From Bacteroidota bacterium (GTDB lineage: Bacteria; Bacteroidota; Bacteroidia; JAHEXY01): DNA of 64,000 nt. Shown here piece after piece: positions 8,836 to 17,126 of the stretch (the first letter of the stretch is position 1; the number at the start of each line of letters is the position of its first letter). Location: positions 124,001 to 188,000 of the forward strand of contig JAHEXY010000001.1 of the NCBI GenBank assembly GCA_023251875.1, given 5' to 3'. The position numbers were made by a program, and so were the translations under genes. The notes under the pieces were generated by a model that had not been told where the DNA came from, ran no database searches, and saw only the letters and a program-made list of their open reading frames with translations.

Positions 8836-9564
8836 ATGTACGCACAATTAGTACACTTTCTAAATACAGAGCAATATATTGCTCCAATGTTAGACCAAAT
8901 TGTAAACGCGAGACCATTGTACCATTATAATGCGATAACTGTAGATATACGTCCACCTCATCACACCTTAGATCATGACAATGAAAACATCCATATTAAT
9001 TTCATAAATAGCCTTCTTTCGTCCAATGATCCGAACTCCATACAAAAAGGTATTTTTTGTACTGTATACTGGGCTTTCATAAATAGAAATCATGGAAACG
9101 CTATACAAAGATCTAATGAGGTAAATCAAAATCTCCCCAATAATTTTCAAAACATTATTAACGACATAAAAAGGCATATTGTTCAAGAAGATTATTCTCA
9201 AGCTTTACAGATAACAATTCAACTGAATGGGATAGGCTACTCAACTGGAACAAAAATTGTAACCTTTCTTAATCCTAATAACTGTGGTGTATTAGATAGT
9301 GTAATTGCCAATAAAGTTAATTTAGAAAATTTGAATTTTGATGGCAATAATAATCTTTTTACCGGAATTGGCATGGCAAACGGTTATATAACTAACTCTA
9401 ATAATAATATAGAATTATATCAACGATACTGTTCTTGGTTATCCATTACTTCTCACTTTGTGAATAAACAGTTACGTGTAAATAATTGGAGAGCTATTGA
9501 TATCGAAAGAGCTTTATACGCAATAGCGCTAGACGCAAATAACCAACTGCCAATGGCAGCTTAA
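8836..9564 (+). CDS. HhH DNA-glycosylase-like protein
   Basis: A 242-residue protein with no domain I can name with certainty. Residues 130-160 read LNGIGYSTGTKIVTFLNP then GVLDSVIANKV. This matches a helix-hairpin-helix followed by the catalytic Lys/Asp layout of OGG-type glycosylases (K140, D154). The C-terminal helices (YQRYCSWL, WRAIDIERALYAI) also resemble the end of that fold. The next gene shows the same K-x13-D arrangement, so the two look like diverged paralogues in one cassette 42 bases apart. A role in base excision, nucleic-acid recognition or defence is possible. Enzymatic activity is an inference. Confidence 0.6.
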   Translation: MYAQLVHFLNTEQYIAPMLDQIVNARPLYHYNAITVDIRPPHHTLDHDNENIHINFINSLLSSNDPNSIQKGIFCTVYWAFINRNHGNAIQRSNEVNQNLPNNFQNIINDIKRHIVQEDYSQALQITIQLNGIGYSTGTKIVTFLNPNNCGVLDSVIANKVNLENLNFDGNNNLFTGIGMANGYITNSNNNIELYQRYCSWLSITSHFVNKQLRVNNWRAIDIERALYAIALDANNQLPMAA

Positions 9565-9606
9565 CTCGATAAACATAGAATTATACTATAAATGATTATA
9601 TAAAAA

Positions 9607-10239
9607 ATGTTGCTTATGGAGTCTGTTACTATTAAAAATACAAGTGAATTATTTCAAACTCTACAAAAACGGAATTGGGATTTTCTATCCAATCCAGTTA
9701 CACTAAGCCAGAAACGGCTTTATACATACCTCAAATCATATCCGGAATTTATTAAATATTTCAAGAATGTTGCTAAAATAGAGTATCATCACCTTATTAT
9801 AGGGGCTAACTTTACATATGGATGGATGCCTACAATATTAGTATTTAAAAACAACCATTCTGAAAGGATAATAAATAAATTAAATCAACTACGAAACGAA
9901 AAATATACCATAGTGGAAAATGATGTACAAGAAATACGTGAATTTTTAAATAATTCTGTTTCTGGAACAACAAAGCTGATCCATTTTATTCAACCCAATA
10001 AATATCCAATCTTGGATAGAAATATTTATGATCTTTTAGGTAATTCATCTTCTCCAAATGCAAAAAATTATATTGATTTTGTTGGAAACTGCCAAAAGAT
10101 CATTAAGGAACCTTCATTTAGAGGAATACATAAGCGAATTTCAGGCTTAATACATAAGCATTTTAAATATGATATTACCACTTGCCGGTCATTAGAGTTA
10201 TTAATTTTTCTTGGAACAAATCAATACCAAACGATATGA
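9607..10239 (+). CDS. HhH DNA-glycosylase-like protein, partner of 8836
   Basis: A 210-residue protein. Residues 119-145 contain SGTTKLIHFIQPNKYPILDR, with K123 and D137 spaced exactly as K140 and D154 in the upstream protein. PILDRNI recalls the AILDRHI motif of archaeal/bacterial Ogg2-type glycosylases. A canonical GxG hairpin is not obvious, so this copy is more diverged. The start could be ATG 9607 or ATG 9616. Its stop codon overlaps the start of the FG-GAP gene (ATGA), which would couple their translation, although the downstream protein is secreted. The role is unknown. Confidence 0.55.
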   Translation: MLLMESVTIKNTSELFQTLQKRNWDFLSNPVTLSQKRLYTYLKSYPEFIKYFKNVAKIEYHHLIIGANFTYGWMPTILVFKNNHSERIINKLNQLRNEKYTIVENDVQEIREFLNNSVSGTTKLIHFIQPNKYPILDRNIYDLLGNSSSPNAKNYIDFVGNCQKIIKEPSFRGIHKRISGLIHKHFKYDITTCRSLELLIFLGTNQYQTI

Positions 10240-13151
10240 AAAAATTGTATTGTATTTTATCTATTATTCTTGTAGTAACAACAAATTCTTTCAGCCAATG
10301 CACTTCGCTTTTTGTAAAAGATACAGGAAGTGTTTTAGGCATTACATTGCCTTCTGGAATGTACAATTCGGCTCCAGCATTAGTAGATATCGATAATGAT
10401 GGAGATCAAGATTTATTTGTTGGTGGAAAGGATGGTACTATTTCTTATTTTCAAAATAATGGAACTCCATATAATCCAAACTTTACTCAGAATATGGGAA
10501 GCTCTAATCCTTTTAATTCTGTTGATGTTGTAACTAATAGTCTTCTTGCATTTGTAGATATAGATAATGATGGAGATTATGATGCTTTTTTAGGTTCATA
10601 TGATGGTAAAGTTTATTTTTATAAAAATACTGGAACTATTACCAATCCTATTTTTTCTAGTCAATCAAGTAGTTCCAATCCCTTTAATGGAATAGATGTA
10701 GGATATAATAGTTCCCTAGCTTTTACTGATATAGATAATGATGGCGATTTCGATGCTTTTATAGGATCAAGTTCGGTATCTATGGTCTTTTATAAAAATA
10801 CAGGAACTTCTTCAAATCCAATTTTCACATTACAATCTGGGACTTTAAATCCCTTAAATGCTGGAGTAGCATATTATAGTTGCATAAATTTTGTAGATAT
10901 TGATAAAGATGGGGATAAAGATTGTTTTGTTGGATCTAGTACAGGCATTATTGTGTATTTAAAAAATACAGGCGACTCAATTACTCCTGCTTTTACTTAT
11001 CAATCTAATAGTTTAAATCCTTTTCGTAATGATACAATAGGTACTTATACAATACCCGCATTTGCTGATTTAGATAACGATAGCGATATGGATGCGATTA
11101 TCGGTGAGTATGATGGTACAATAAATTATTATCAAAATACCGGAAGCATTACTTCTCCTAATTTTATAAACTTTGCTTCTAATTTTAATCCCGTTGAAAG
11201 TATTGACGCAGGAGATAATAGTACTCCAACTTTTGTTGATATAGATAACGATGGAGATTTGGACCTTTTCATAATAGAATATAAATATAAAGGCAAGATT
11301 AGCTATTATAAAAATATTGGAACATCGAATACTCCTATTTTTTCAATACAAACAAGCAGTTCAAATCCTTTTGATGGCTTAACGGCTACTAGTAATTTGG
11401 CTTTTGTAGATATAGATGAAGATGGAGATCTAGACGCAATTTTAGAATCCGATTTTTATGAAAATACGGGTTCTGCTATAAATCCTGTTTTTAAACAAAA
11501 TACAGCTAACTTATACCCATTCGATAAATCTTATACGGAATCTTATTTTACTTTTATTGACATTGATAGTGATGGAGATATGGATGCTTTTGCTGGTAAT
11601 TCGGGAGGGGCAATAAATTTTTATGAGAATACAGGAAGCTCTACTATTCCAAATCTAACAAAGCAATCAAATAGTTTAAATCCGTTTGATTCGGTTGACG
11701 TAGGAGGACGAAACACTCCTACTTTTATTGATATTGATAATGATGGGGATTTTGACGCACTAATTGGGGAATATTTAGGAGGGATCTATTATTACAAAAA
11801 TATAGGAAGACCCGATAGTGCAATTTTTGTATTACAACCCGATAGTTTAAATCCTTTTAGTGGAATAAGCGTGGGCTATAATACTTATCCCGCCCCAACT
11901 TTTTCTGACTTAGATAATGATAGTGATATGGATTTATTCATTGGATTTACTAATGGTACAATTCTCTTCTATCAAAATACAGGTACACCTATGAATCCGA
12001 TTTTTGCATTGCCAACCAATAGCCTAAATCCACTTTCATTAAAAGGAGCAAATATTGGATATAACAATGCCCCAGCTTTTGTTGATATCGATAAAGATGG
12101 AGATTTGGATGCGTTTATTGGAGAAGATCATGGTAAAATTATATTTTATGAGAATGTAGGGACATCTGCAAATCCTATTTATATTTATAATAACAATGGA
12201 AGCCTATTAAATATTGATGTTGGAGATAATAGCACACCTACTTTTGTGGATATAGATAACGATGGTGATATGGATGCGTTTATAGGAGAATATGATGGTA
12301 CGATTAACTATTATCAAAATACTATTTACCAAACTTCAACCATGTTTGTGGAACAAACAGGCAGTGCAAATCCTTTTAATGGTAGTAATACAGGTTATAA
12401 TGGTAGTCCTGTGGATTATCTTAGTAAACCCTCTTTTGTTGATATTGATAATGATGGAGATTTTGATGCTTTTGTAGGAATACGTTATGGAATTAGTTAT
12501 TATAAAAATACCGGGACTAAAGTGAAACCTATTTTTTCATATCAATCAGGAAGTACAAATCCATTCTATAATTTTTCTAACCCACTTAGTTATAATGCCC
12601 CAACTTTTATTGATTTTGATAAGGATGGTGACTTTGATGTCTTTATTGGAAATGGAAGCGGAACAATAGATTACTATGCTAATACAGGCAATTCCACTAC
12701 CCCAACTTTTACTAAGCAATCAGGAACTGCAAATCCGTGCAATCAGATAGATGTAAACGGATGGAGCATACCTACTTTTGTTGATATAAATAACGATGGA
12801 GAAATGGAACTCGCTACAGGAGATTATGCCTCAATAACGTTCTTCTATGATTATTGCTCTCCCTCTGTAATTACAACTATCAACGATTTAAATAATACGA
12901 AAACTGAAATTGCAATAGAAGTTTATCCGAATCCAATAACTCAAAATGAATTTACAATTGAACTACCACAAGAAATAACAAACGGAGAAATATTAATTTA
13001 TGATTTAACTGGAAATATTATAATTAGAAATAAGTATAATTCCTCTCAAACAAAATTAGATGTTTCTTCGCTCGCAAAGGGTATGTACCTATTGCAAGCC
13101 ACAAACGAAAACCATGAAATTATAGGAACGCAGAAGATTATAAAACATTAA
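10236..13151 (+). CDS. FG-GAP/VCBS-repeat protein with T9SS type A sorting domain
   Basis: A 971-residue exported protein. The start is set at ATG 10236 because it begins the signal peptide MKKLYCILSIILVVTTNSFS; longer upstream frames overlap the preceding gene. About 15 repeats of roughly 55-65 residues carry the Ca2+-binding loop FVDIDNDGDxDxFIGE, followed by INYYQNTG-like strands, as in integrin-type beta-propellers; two seven-bladed propellers would fit. The C-terminus (EVYPNPITQNEF, LTGNIII, GMYLLQATNE, ending QKIIKH) is a T9SS type A domain, predicting outer-membrane translocation and surface attachment or release. Ligand unknown. Confidence 0.92.
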   Translation: MKKLYCILSIILVVTTNSFSQCTSLFVKDTGSVLGITLPSGMYNSAPALVDIDNDGDQDLFVGGKDGTISYFQNNGTPYNPNFTQNMGSSNPFNSVDVVTNSLLAFVDIDNDGDYDAFLGSYDGKVYFYKNTGTITNPIFSSQSSSSNPFNGIDVGYNSSLAFTDIDNDGDFDAFIGSSSVSMVFYKNTGTSSNPIFTLQSGTLNPLNAGVAYYSCINFVDIDKDGDKDCFVGSSTGIIVYLKNTGDSITPAFTYQSNSLNPFRNDTIGTYTIPAFADLDNDSDMDAIIGEYDGTINYYQNTGSITSPNFINFASNFNPVESIDAGDNSTPTFVDIDNDGDLDLFIIEYKYKGKISYYKNIGTSNTPIFSIQTSSSNPFDGLTATSNLAFVDIDEDGDLDAILESDFYENTGSAINPVFKQNTANLYPFDKSYTESYFTFIDIDSDGDMDAFAGNSGGAINFYENTGSSTIPNLTKQSNSLNPFDSVDVGGRNTPTFIDIDNDGDFDALIGEYLGGIYYYKNIGRPDSAIFVLQPDSLNPFSGISVGYNTYPAPTFSDLDNDSDMDLFIGFTNGTILFYQNTGTPMNPIFALPTNSLNPLSLKGANIGYNNAPAFVDIDKDGDLDAFIGEDHGKIIFYENVGTSANPIYIYNNNGSLLNIDVGDNSTPTFVDIDNDGDMDAFIGEYDGTINYYQNTIYQTSTMFVEQTGSANPFNGSNTGYNGSPVDYLSKPSFVDIDNDGDFDAFVGIRYGISYYKNTGTKVKPIFSYQSGSTNPFYNFSNPLSYNAPTFIDFDKDGDFDVFIGNGSGTIDYYANTGNSTTPTFTKQSGTANPCNQIDVNGWSIPTFVDINNDGEMELATGDYASITFFYDYCSPSVITTINDLNNTKTEIAIEVYPNPITQNEFTIELPQEITNGEILIYDLTGNIIIRNKYNSSQTKLDVSSLAKGMYLLQATNENHEIIGTQKIIKH

Positions 13152-13162
13152 ACTCAAACACC

Positions 13163-13684
13163 ATGAAACTCCTATTCGCACAAGGTGACATTTTTCAGTA
13201 TGCTTCAAAAAATTCAGAGGCTGCTATTGTATTTGGTAAAACTGGTTTAAACGAATTGACAATTACCTGGTCAACGTTTTTAAATCAATTGCCGAAAGAT
13301 CATGTTTTACATAAGCACCAAGAGCCTTGGAAAAGCATGCATTCAAAATATATTGATCTACCTAATTTTAAAATAAAGCATTTATATTTTCTGAAAAACG
13401 AAACGAACGCAGAAAGCTTATCTGATATTGAACTGTCAGAATTGCTTCTACAAGCCTTAACAGAAGCCAATCAACAAAGAATCAAAAAACTTAGTTTTAA
13501 TGGCGCAAGAAATAATGGACACACCAAAGACTCTGCTCAAAATAGAGTGATAGAAAACGAGCGTGTTAAATTTATTGTAGATATAATTAAAAATTGGGCA
13601 AATCATAATCCCAATAATAACATAGAGCAGGTAAGCATGGTAAGTTTGAGTGATTCTTTTACTCGCAATTTCCCGGAAAACTAA
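13163..13684 (+). CDS. Macro-domain-like hypothetical protein
   Basis: A 173-residue cytoplasmic protein starting 11 bases after the FG-GAP gene. LLFAQGDIFQYASKNSEAAI resembles the GDIT...DAIV opening of macro domains. LLLQALTEANQQRIKKLSF, NNGHTKDSAQN and KFIVDIIKNWA resemble the helix, phosphate loop and final helix of that fold. The usual NAAN and GxGI(Y/F)G motifs are not conserved, so ADP-ribose binding is doubtful. If correct it would be a diverged ADP-ribose or nucleotide-derivative binding protein. The fold assignment is an inference. Confidence 0.5.
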   Translation: MKLLFAQGDIFQYASKNSEAAIVFGKTGLNELTITWSTFLNQLPKDHVLHKHQEPWKSMHSKYIDLPNFKIKHLYFLKNETNAESLSDIELSELLLQALTEANQQRIKKLSFNGARNNGHTKDSAQNRVIENERVKFIVDIIKNWANHNPNNNIEQVSMVSLSDSFTRNFPEN

Positions 13685-14018
13685 ATAAGGCTTGTGGCTT
13701 AATTTATTTTATAAAGCAATAGCCGATTTTTCAATTCCATTTTCAAACAGCTAATTTTACTTTGGCGTTCCCTATTACGCACGCAGCATTCACGGAGTTG
13801 ACCAAACACCAACCATACAAGGAGCCGGAGTTGATAATGTATTTGTTGAGTACGAATAATGTTCGAAATCTCATGTATCTTTTTAAGCTAAGCAATTTGC
13901 CGATTTTTCAATTCCATTTTTAGGAGATTTAATTTCATTATCACAATACACTAAAAATGGTTTGCGAAAAGTTGTTCAATTAGACCACTTTTCTTATATT
14001 TGTTTAGTGAGTAAAAAT
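13685..14018. other. Non-coding stretch with gene remnants and a 22-bp direct repeat
   Basis: No intact gene. An identical 22-base segment occurs at 13722-13743 and 13899-13920, in a wider match of about 29 bases. On the minus strand each copy reads like MELKNRQI or MELKNRLL. On the plus strand 13762-13857 holds an open tail ending VFVEYE before a stop. These look like decayed ends of genes, but I cannot name the parents. Confidence 0.5.
13861..13920 (-). pseudogene. Remnant of an unidentified coding sequence
   Basis: Read on the minus strand this gives MELKNRQIA, a stop, then LKKIHEISN. It resembles the tail at 14471-14541 (QQIAYLKKINEVLEKKLGK). The internal stop and small size mark it as a fragment. 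Confidence 0.35.
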
Positions 14019-14095
14019 GCCACTAAGACACGAGGACACTAAGAAACACAAAGAAAAAAACCTTGTGAAGCTTTGTGTCTTAGTGCCCTTGTGGC
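14019..14095. repeat. Interspersed inverted repeat (family C, CACTAAG type)
   Basis: The left part begins GCCACTAAGACACGAGG and the right part ends TTAGTGCCCTTGTGGC. The two are imperfect inverted copies rich in CACTAAG and CACAAAG. The unit lies 70 bases upstream of the orphan HigA gene, in the position where a HigB toxin gene would normally sit. Confidence 0.65.
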
Positions 14096-14164
14096 AAATA
14101 AATATATTGTTAAAAAACATTCAGTTATAATTCCACTACTTTTGCGAAGAACCAAAAGAATACT

Positions 14165-14467
14165 ATGAAGAAAAACAAAAATCTTAAAAGCCTTGATGAA
14201 TTTATTGATAAAGAAATAGGTCCTGTAGGTTCTAAAAAGCGTGAAAAATTTGATGCTGATTATGAAGCTTTCAAACTTGGTGTGCTTCTACAACAAACCA
14301 GACAAGAAAGGGGATTAACGCAAGAACAAGTTGCTGAACTATCCGGAACAAATAAATCATATATATCAAAACTTGAAAAAAATTTAAAAGACATTCGCTT
14401 TTCCACACTTCAGCGTATAATAACAGAAGGACTTGGTGGCCATCTTAATATTTCAATAAGCTTCTAA
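14165..14467 (+). CDS. HigA-type XRE antitoxin (orphan)
   Basis: A 100-residue protein with an XRE helix-turn-helix at about residues 36-90 (LGVLLQQTRQERGLTQEQVA, then GTNKSYISKLEKNLKDIRF). The N-terminal extension (SLDEFIDKEIGPVGSKKRE) is typical of Bacteroidota HigA antitoxins encoded just after a HigB/RelE-type toxin. No toxin frame is present on either side; upstream lies a palindromic repeat and gene remnants. It may act as an autonomous regulator or counter a toxin elsewhere. Confidence 0.8.
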   Translation: MKKNKNLKSLDEFIDKEIGPVGSKKREKFDADYEAFKLGVLLQQTRQERGLTQEQVAELSGTNKSYISKLEKNLKDIRFSTLQRIITEGLGGHLNISISF

Positions 14468-14470
14468 TTC

Positions 14471-14541
14471 TTATTTTCCCAACTTCTTCTCCAAAACTTC
14501 ATTTATCTTTTTGAGATAAGCAATTTGTTGGTAAGCTATAC
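14471..14541 (-). pseudogene. Remnant of a coding 3' end
   Basis: The minus-strand frame reads IAYQQIAYLKKINEVLEKKL and two further residues before a stop at 14471, and is broken upstream. It is similar to the fragment at 13861-13920 on the other side of the orphan HigA. Parent gene not recognised; the sequence looks like a coiled-coil tail. Confidence 0.4.
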
Positions 14542-14625
14542 ATCATTTCATCTACAATACAAACTCGCAAATTTTGTTTTATCCCAATTAGAAGCAAAGC
14601 CGAATCGTCTTAAAAAATAAACCTC

Positions 14626-14633
14626 TATATTTG
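14626..14633 (+). promoter_or_regulatory. Bacteroidota -7 promoter box (TATATTTG)
   Basis: TATATTTG matches TAnnTTTG, 40 bases upstream of the pseudouridine synthase ATG. It would leave a short 5' leader of roughly 33 bases. Confidence 0.45.
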
Positions 14634-14673
14634 CAAGGCTTTAGCCAAATGATATTCAATATTAGAAATAGAA

Positions 14674-15849
14674 ATGAGAAACAGAGATAAAAAAGATTCG
14701 AGAAAAGATAATAAAGGTAATAGAAGCGACAAGTCATTTAAAAAACCTTTTCGTAAAGATGACCGTTCAGAAAAACCATTTAAAAAAGATCATAAAAAAA
14801 CTGAAGAGAGAAAAAGTACAAATTACGATCCTTTCAAGAAAAAACATTTTGAAAAAAAGGAAGAGGCTCCCGTATATAAAAAAGAACGCGACAAAGAAAG
14901 ACCTCTAAAGGAAGACAAGCCTTTTAAGAAAAAACCTTTTGATAAAAAAGATGATAGAAGAAGTGATAAGCCCTATAAAGGAAAATTTGAAAAGCGAGAA
15001 GGAAGTAGAGATTCAAAAGATTTTTCAGGAAAAGAGAAAAAGGATTACAAACGCGATGATAAACATTACAGACCTTTTAAGAAAAAACTGTTTAAAAAAG
15101 ATGGCCACTCTACTCAACCCGAGCCCAGTTCAGATGGCAGAACTCGCTTAAATAAATATATTGCCAATGCAGGTCTTTGTTCTAGAAGAGAGGCTGATAA
15201 TTACATTATTAGTGGTGTTGTAAAAGTAAATGGGGAAGTAGTTACAGAATTAGGTTACAAAATAAATCCAGGTGATTTAGTACAATTTGATGGACAACGT
15301 TTAACTACTGAGCGAAAAGTTTATTTGTTACTCAATAAACCTAAAGATTACATTACCACTGCCGATGATCCTGAAGGAAGAAAGACAGTGTTGGATTTAA
15401 TAAAAGGCGCTTGTAAAGAACGTGTATATCCTGTAGGGCGTTTAGATAGAAACACTTCGGGATTATTAATTCTCACCAATGATGGCGACTTAACCAAAAA
15501 ATTAACCCACCCTCGTTTTGGAATTAAAAAAATATACAACGTTACCCTGGATAAAAATATTAAACAAGAACATTTAGATGTTTTGGTTGAAGGTGTAGAA
15601 TTAGAAGATGGGAAATCTCACTTCGATACCATTTATTATTTAGGACAAGCCTTTGCAAAAAATCAATTGGTAGTTGAATTGCATTCGGGCAAAAACAGAA
15701 TCATTAGAAGGATGTTTGAGCATTTGGGTTACGAAGTAGTAGGGCTTGATAGAACTTCTTTTGCCGGCCTCACCAAAAAAGATTTACCAAGAGGCAAGTG
15801 GCGCAATTTAAATGAAAAAGAAGTGGGGATGTTGAAAATGATTTCATAG
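14674..15849 (+). CDS. RsuA/RluB-family rRNA pseudouridine synthase with long basic N-terminus
   Basis: A 391-residue protein. Residues 1-150 are a low-complexity Lys/Arg/Asp/Phe extension with repeated KPFKK and FKKDxR units. Residues about 157-205 are an S4 RNA-binding domain (RLNKYIANAGLCSRREAD). The catalytic domain follows with GRLDRNTSGLLILTNDG, D258 being the expected nucleophile. The family isomerises uridine to pseudouridine in rRNA (RsuA acts on 16S, RluB/RluE/RluF on 23S). The basic extension is common in Bacteroidota homologues and may help ribosome binding. The stop lies immediately before a family A palindromic repeat. Confidence 0.93.
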   Translation: MRNRDKKDSRKDNKGNRSDKSFKKPFRKDDRSEKPFKKDHKKTEERKSTNYDPFKKKHFEKKEEAPVYKKERDKERPLKEDKPFKKKPFDKKDDRRSDKPYKGKFEKREGSRDSKDFSGKEKKDYKRDDKHYRPFKKKLFKKDGHSTQPEPSSDGRTRLNKYIANAGLCSRREADNYIISGVVKVNGEVVTELGYKINPGDLVQFDGQRLTTERKVYLLLNKPKDYITTADDPEGRKTVLDLIKGACKERVYPVGRLDRNTSGLLILTNDGDLTKKLTHPRFGIKKIYNVTLDKNIKQEHLDVLVEGVELEDGKSHFDTIYYLGQAFAKNQLVVELHSGKNRIIRRMFEHLGYEVVGLDRTSFAGLTKKDLPRGKWRNLNEKEVGMLKMIS

Positions 15850-15887
15850 AGGCCCATCCCCAACCCTTCCCAAAGGGAAGGGAGAGT
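15850..15887. repeat. Palindromic interspersed repeat (family A)
   Basis: The core CCTTCCCAAAGGGAAGG with a flanking CATCCCCAA arm starts one base after the stop of the pseudouridine synthase. It is an inverted-orientation copy of the element in ade. It could serve as a transcription terminator for the preceding gene. Confidence 0.75.
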
Positions 15888-15910
15888 TTAACAACAATCA
15901 AAAAAACTAG

Positions 15911-15931
15911 CGTCTTTGCGCCTTTGCGAGA
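15911..15931. repeat. Interspersed repeat arm (family D, TTTGCGCC type)
   Basis: CGTCTTTGCGCCTTTGCGAG directly precedes the ATG of the SprT-like gene. It is one arm of the same family as the inverted pair around the GxxExxY gene (21317-21785) and the end of the ethanolamine permease gene. Confidence 0.6.
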
Positions 15932-15934
15932 AAT

Positions 15935-16558
15935 ATGCATTCATACCGTGAAGAATATAAAAAAGTATTACTCAACTACGTTCCTGAGCAAGCAGTAGAA
16001 AAAGTGCTTGATCTTATTCAAGAACACAGTATTCTTTTTAAAATAAAAAAAAGTAGAACAACAAAGTTAGGAGATTATCGCGCACCTCATCAAGGAAGTG
16101 ATCATCAAATCACCATCAATAACGATTTAAATAAATATTCTTTCCTTATCACTTTTGTACACGAAGTAGCACATTTAGTTACTTGGAACAAGTTTAAAAA
16201 CAAAGCCCTCCCTCATGGTGAAGAATGGAAATTAGAATTTGCCCGATTAATGCATCCATTTTATACCAACACTATTTTTCCTGACGATGTTTTATTGGCA
16301 CTCAAAAAACATTTCTCCAATGTAAAAGCATCTACTTGTTCCGATCCTCATTTGCTAAGAATTTTGAAGAAGTACGACTCTAGTCCCTCTGTACATGTAG
16401 AAGATTTATCTCCCAACTCCATTTTTACATTGGCAAACGGCCAAACTTTTGTAAAAGGCATACGCTTACGCAAACGTTTTAAATGTAAAGAAGTGGGTAC
16501 CAATAAAAATTATTTGGTAAGTCCTTTGGCAGAAGTTCTTAGTTATGAAACAAAATAA
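15935..16558 (+). CDS. SprT-like zinc metalloprotease domain protein
   Basis: A 207-residue protein with HEVAH at residues 76-80 and a probable third zinc ligand at H94 in LPHGEEWKLEF, the SprT/Spartan arrangement. Eukaryotic relatives cleave DNA-protein crosslinks; bacterial SprT is poorly characterised. The C-terminal 80 residues lack a clear zinc ribbon but contain a conserved-looking segment (FTLANGQTFVKGIRLRKRFK). The start ATG directly follows a repeat arm, so the promoter may lie in or before the repeat. A DUF1569 gene follows 18 bases downstream, probably in the same transcript. Confidence 0.85.
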   Translation: MHSYREEYKKVLLNYVPEQAVEKVLDLIQEHSILFKIKKSRTTKLGDYRAPHQGSDHQITINNDLNKYSFLITFVHEVAHLVTWNKFKNKALPHGEEWKLEFARLMHPFYTNTIFPDDVLLALKKHFSNVKASTCSDPHLLRILKKYDSSPSVHVEDLSPNSIFTLANGQTFVKGIRLRKRFKCKEVGTNKNYLVSPLAEVLSYETK

Positions 16559-16576
16559 AATTCAAAAAATAATTTT

Positions 16577-17026
16577 ATGAAAAGCTTATTTAACAAAACC
16601 GATAACCAAGAAATGATAGATAGAATCAATAAACTTGGTTCAAATTCAAAAGCCCAATGGGGTAAAATGAATGTGTCCCAAATGGTATTACACATGCAAC
16701 AACCCTTAAGAGTTGCATTTGGGGAATTGAAATTAAAACGCACATTCATTGGCATTTTATTTGGTGGCATTGCAAAGAAGAAACTTGCCGGACCACAGCC
16801 TTTTCCGCGTGATATGCCAACAGACAAAAATTTTATTGTTTCTACCAAACCTAATTTTGAAGTTGAAAAAAAGAAGCTAATTATACTTGTTCAACGTTTT
16901 GCAGAAAAAGGCCCTTCTGGAATAATGCAAGAACCGCATCCGTTTTTTGGAAAACTTACAACGCAGGAATGGGATTCATTGCAGTGGAAGCACCTTGATC
17001 ATCATTTAAGACAGTTTGAAGAATAA
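16577..17026 (+). CDS. DUF1569 (DinB-like) protein
   Basis: A 149-residue protein. KAQWGKMNVSQMVLHMQQPL, PRDMPTDKNF and HPFFGKLTTQEWDSLQWKHL, then DHHLRQF, are the characteristic blocks of DUF1569, a four-helix-bundle family related to DinB. Several His residues (M-x-x-H, KHLDHHL) could form a metal site. No biochemical role is established. A perfect palindrome that probably terminates transcription follows 23 bases after the stop. Confidence 0.85.
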   Translation: MKSLFNKTDNQEMIDRINKLGSNSKAQWGKMNVSQMVLHMQQPLRVAFGELKLKRTFIGILFGGIAKKKLAGPQPFPRDMPTDKNFIVSTKPNFEVEKKKLIILVQRFAEKGPSGIMQEPHPFFGKLTTQEWDSLQWKHLDHHLRQFEE

Positions 17027-17049
17027 ACAGAACATATGCCAAAGCAATA

Positions 17050-17083
17050 TTGCCCCTTGTTTCAATATTGAAACAAGGGGCAA
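17050..17083. terminator. Perfect 34-base palindrome, likely bidirectional terminator
   Basis: Two 17-base arms, TTGCCCCTTGTTTCAAT and its exact reverse complement, meet with no spacer. The unit lies between two convergent genes (DUF1569 on + and a lipoprotein on -). The A/T-rich flanks are short, so termination efficiency is uncertain. Confidence 0.7.
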
Positions 17084-17126
17084 ATTACTATAAGGATTCC
17101 CCCAAATAAAAGATTTTTCAACCATA

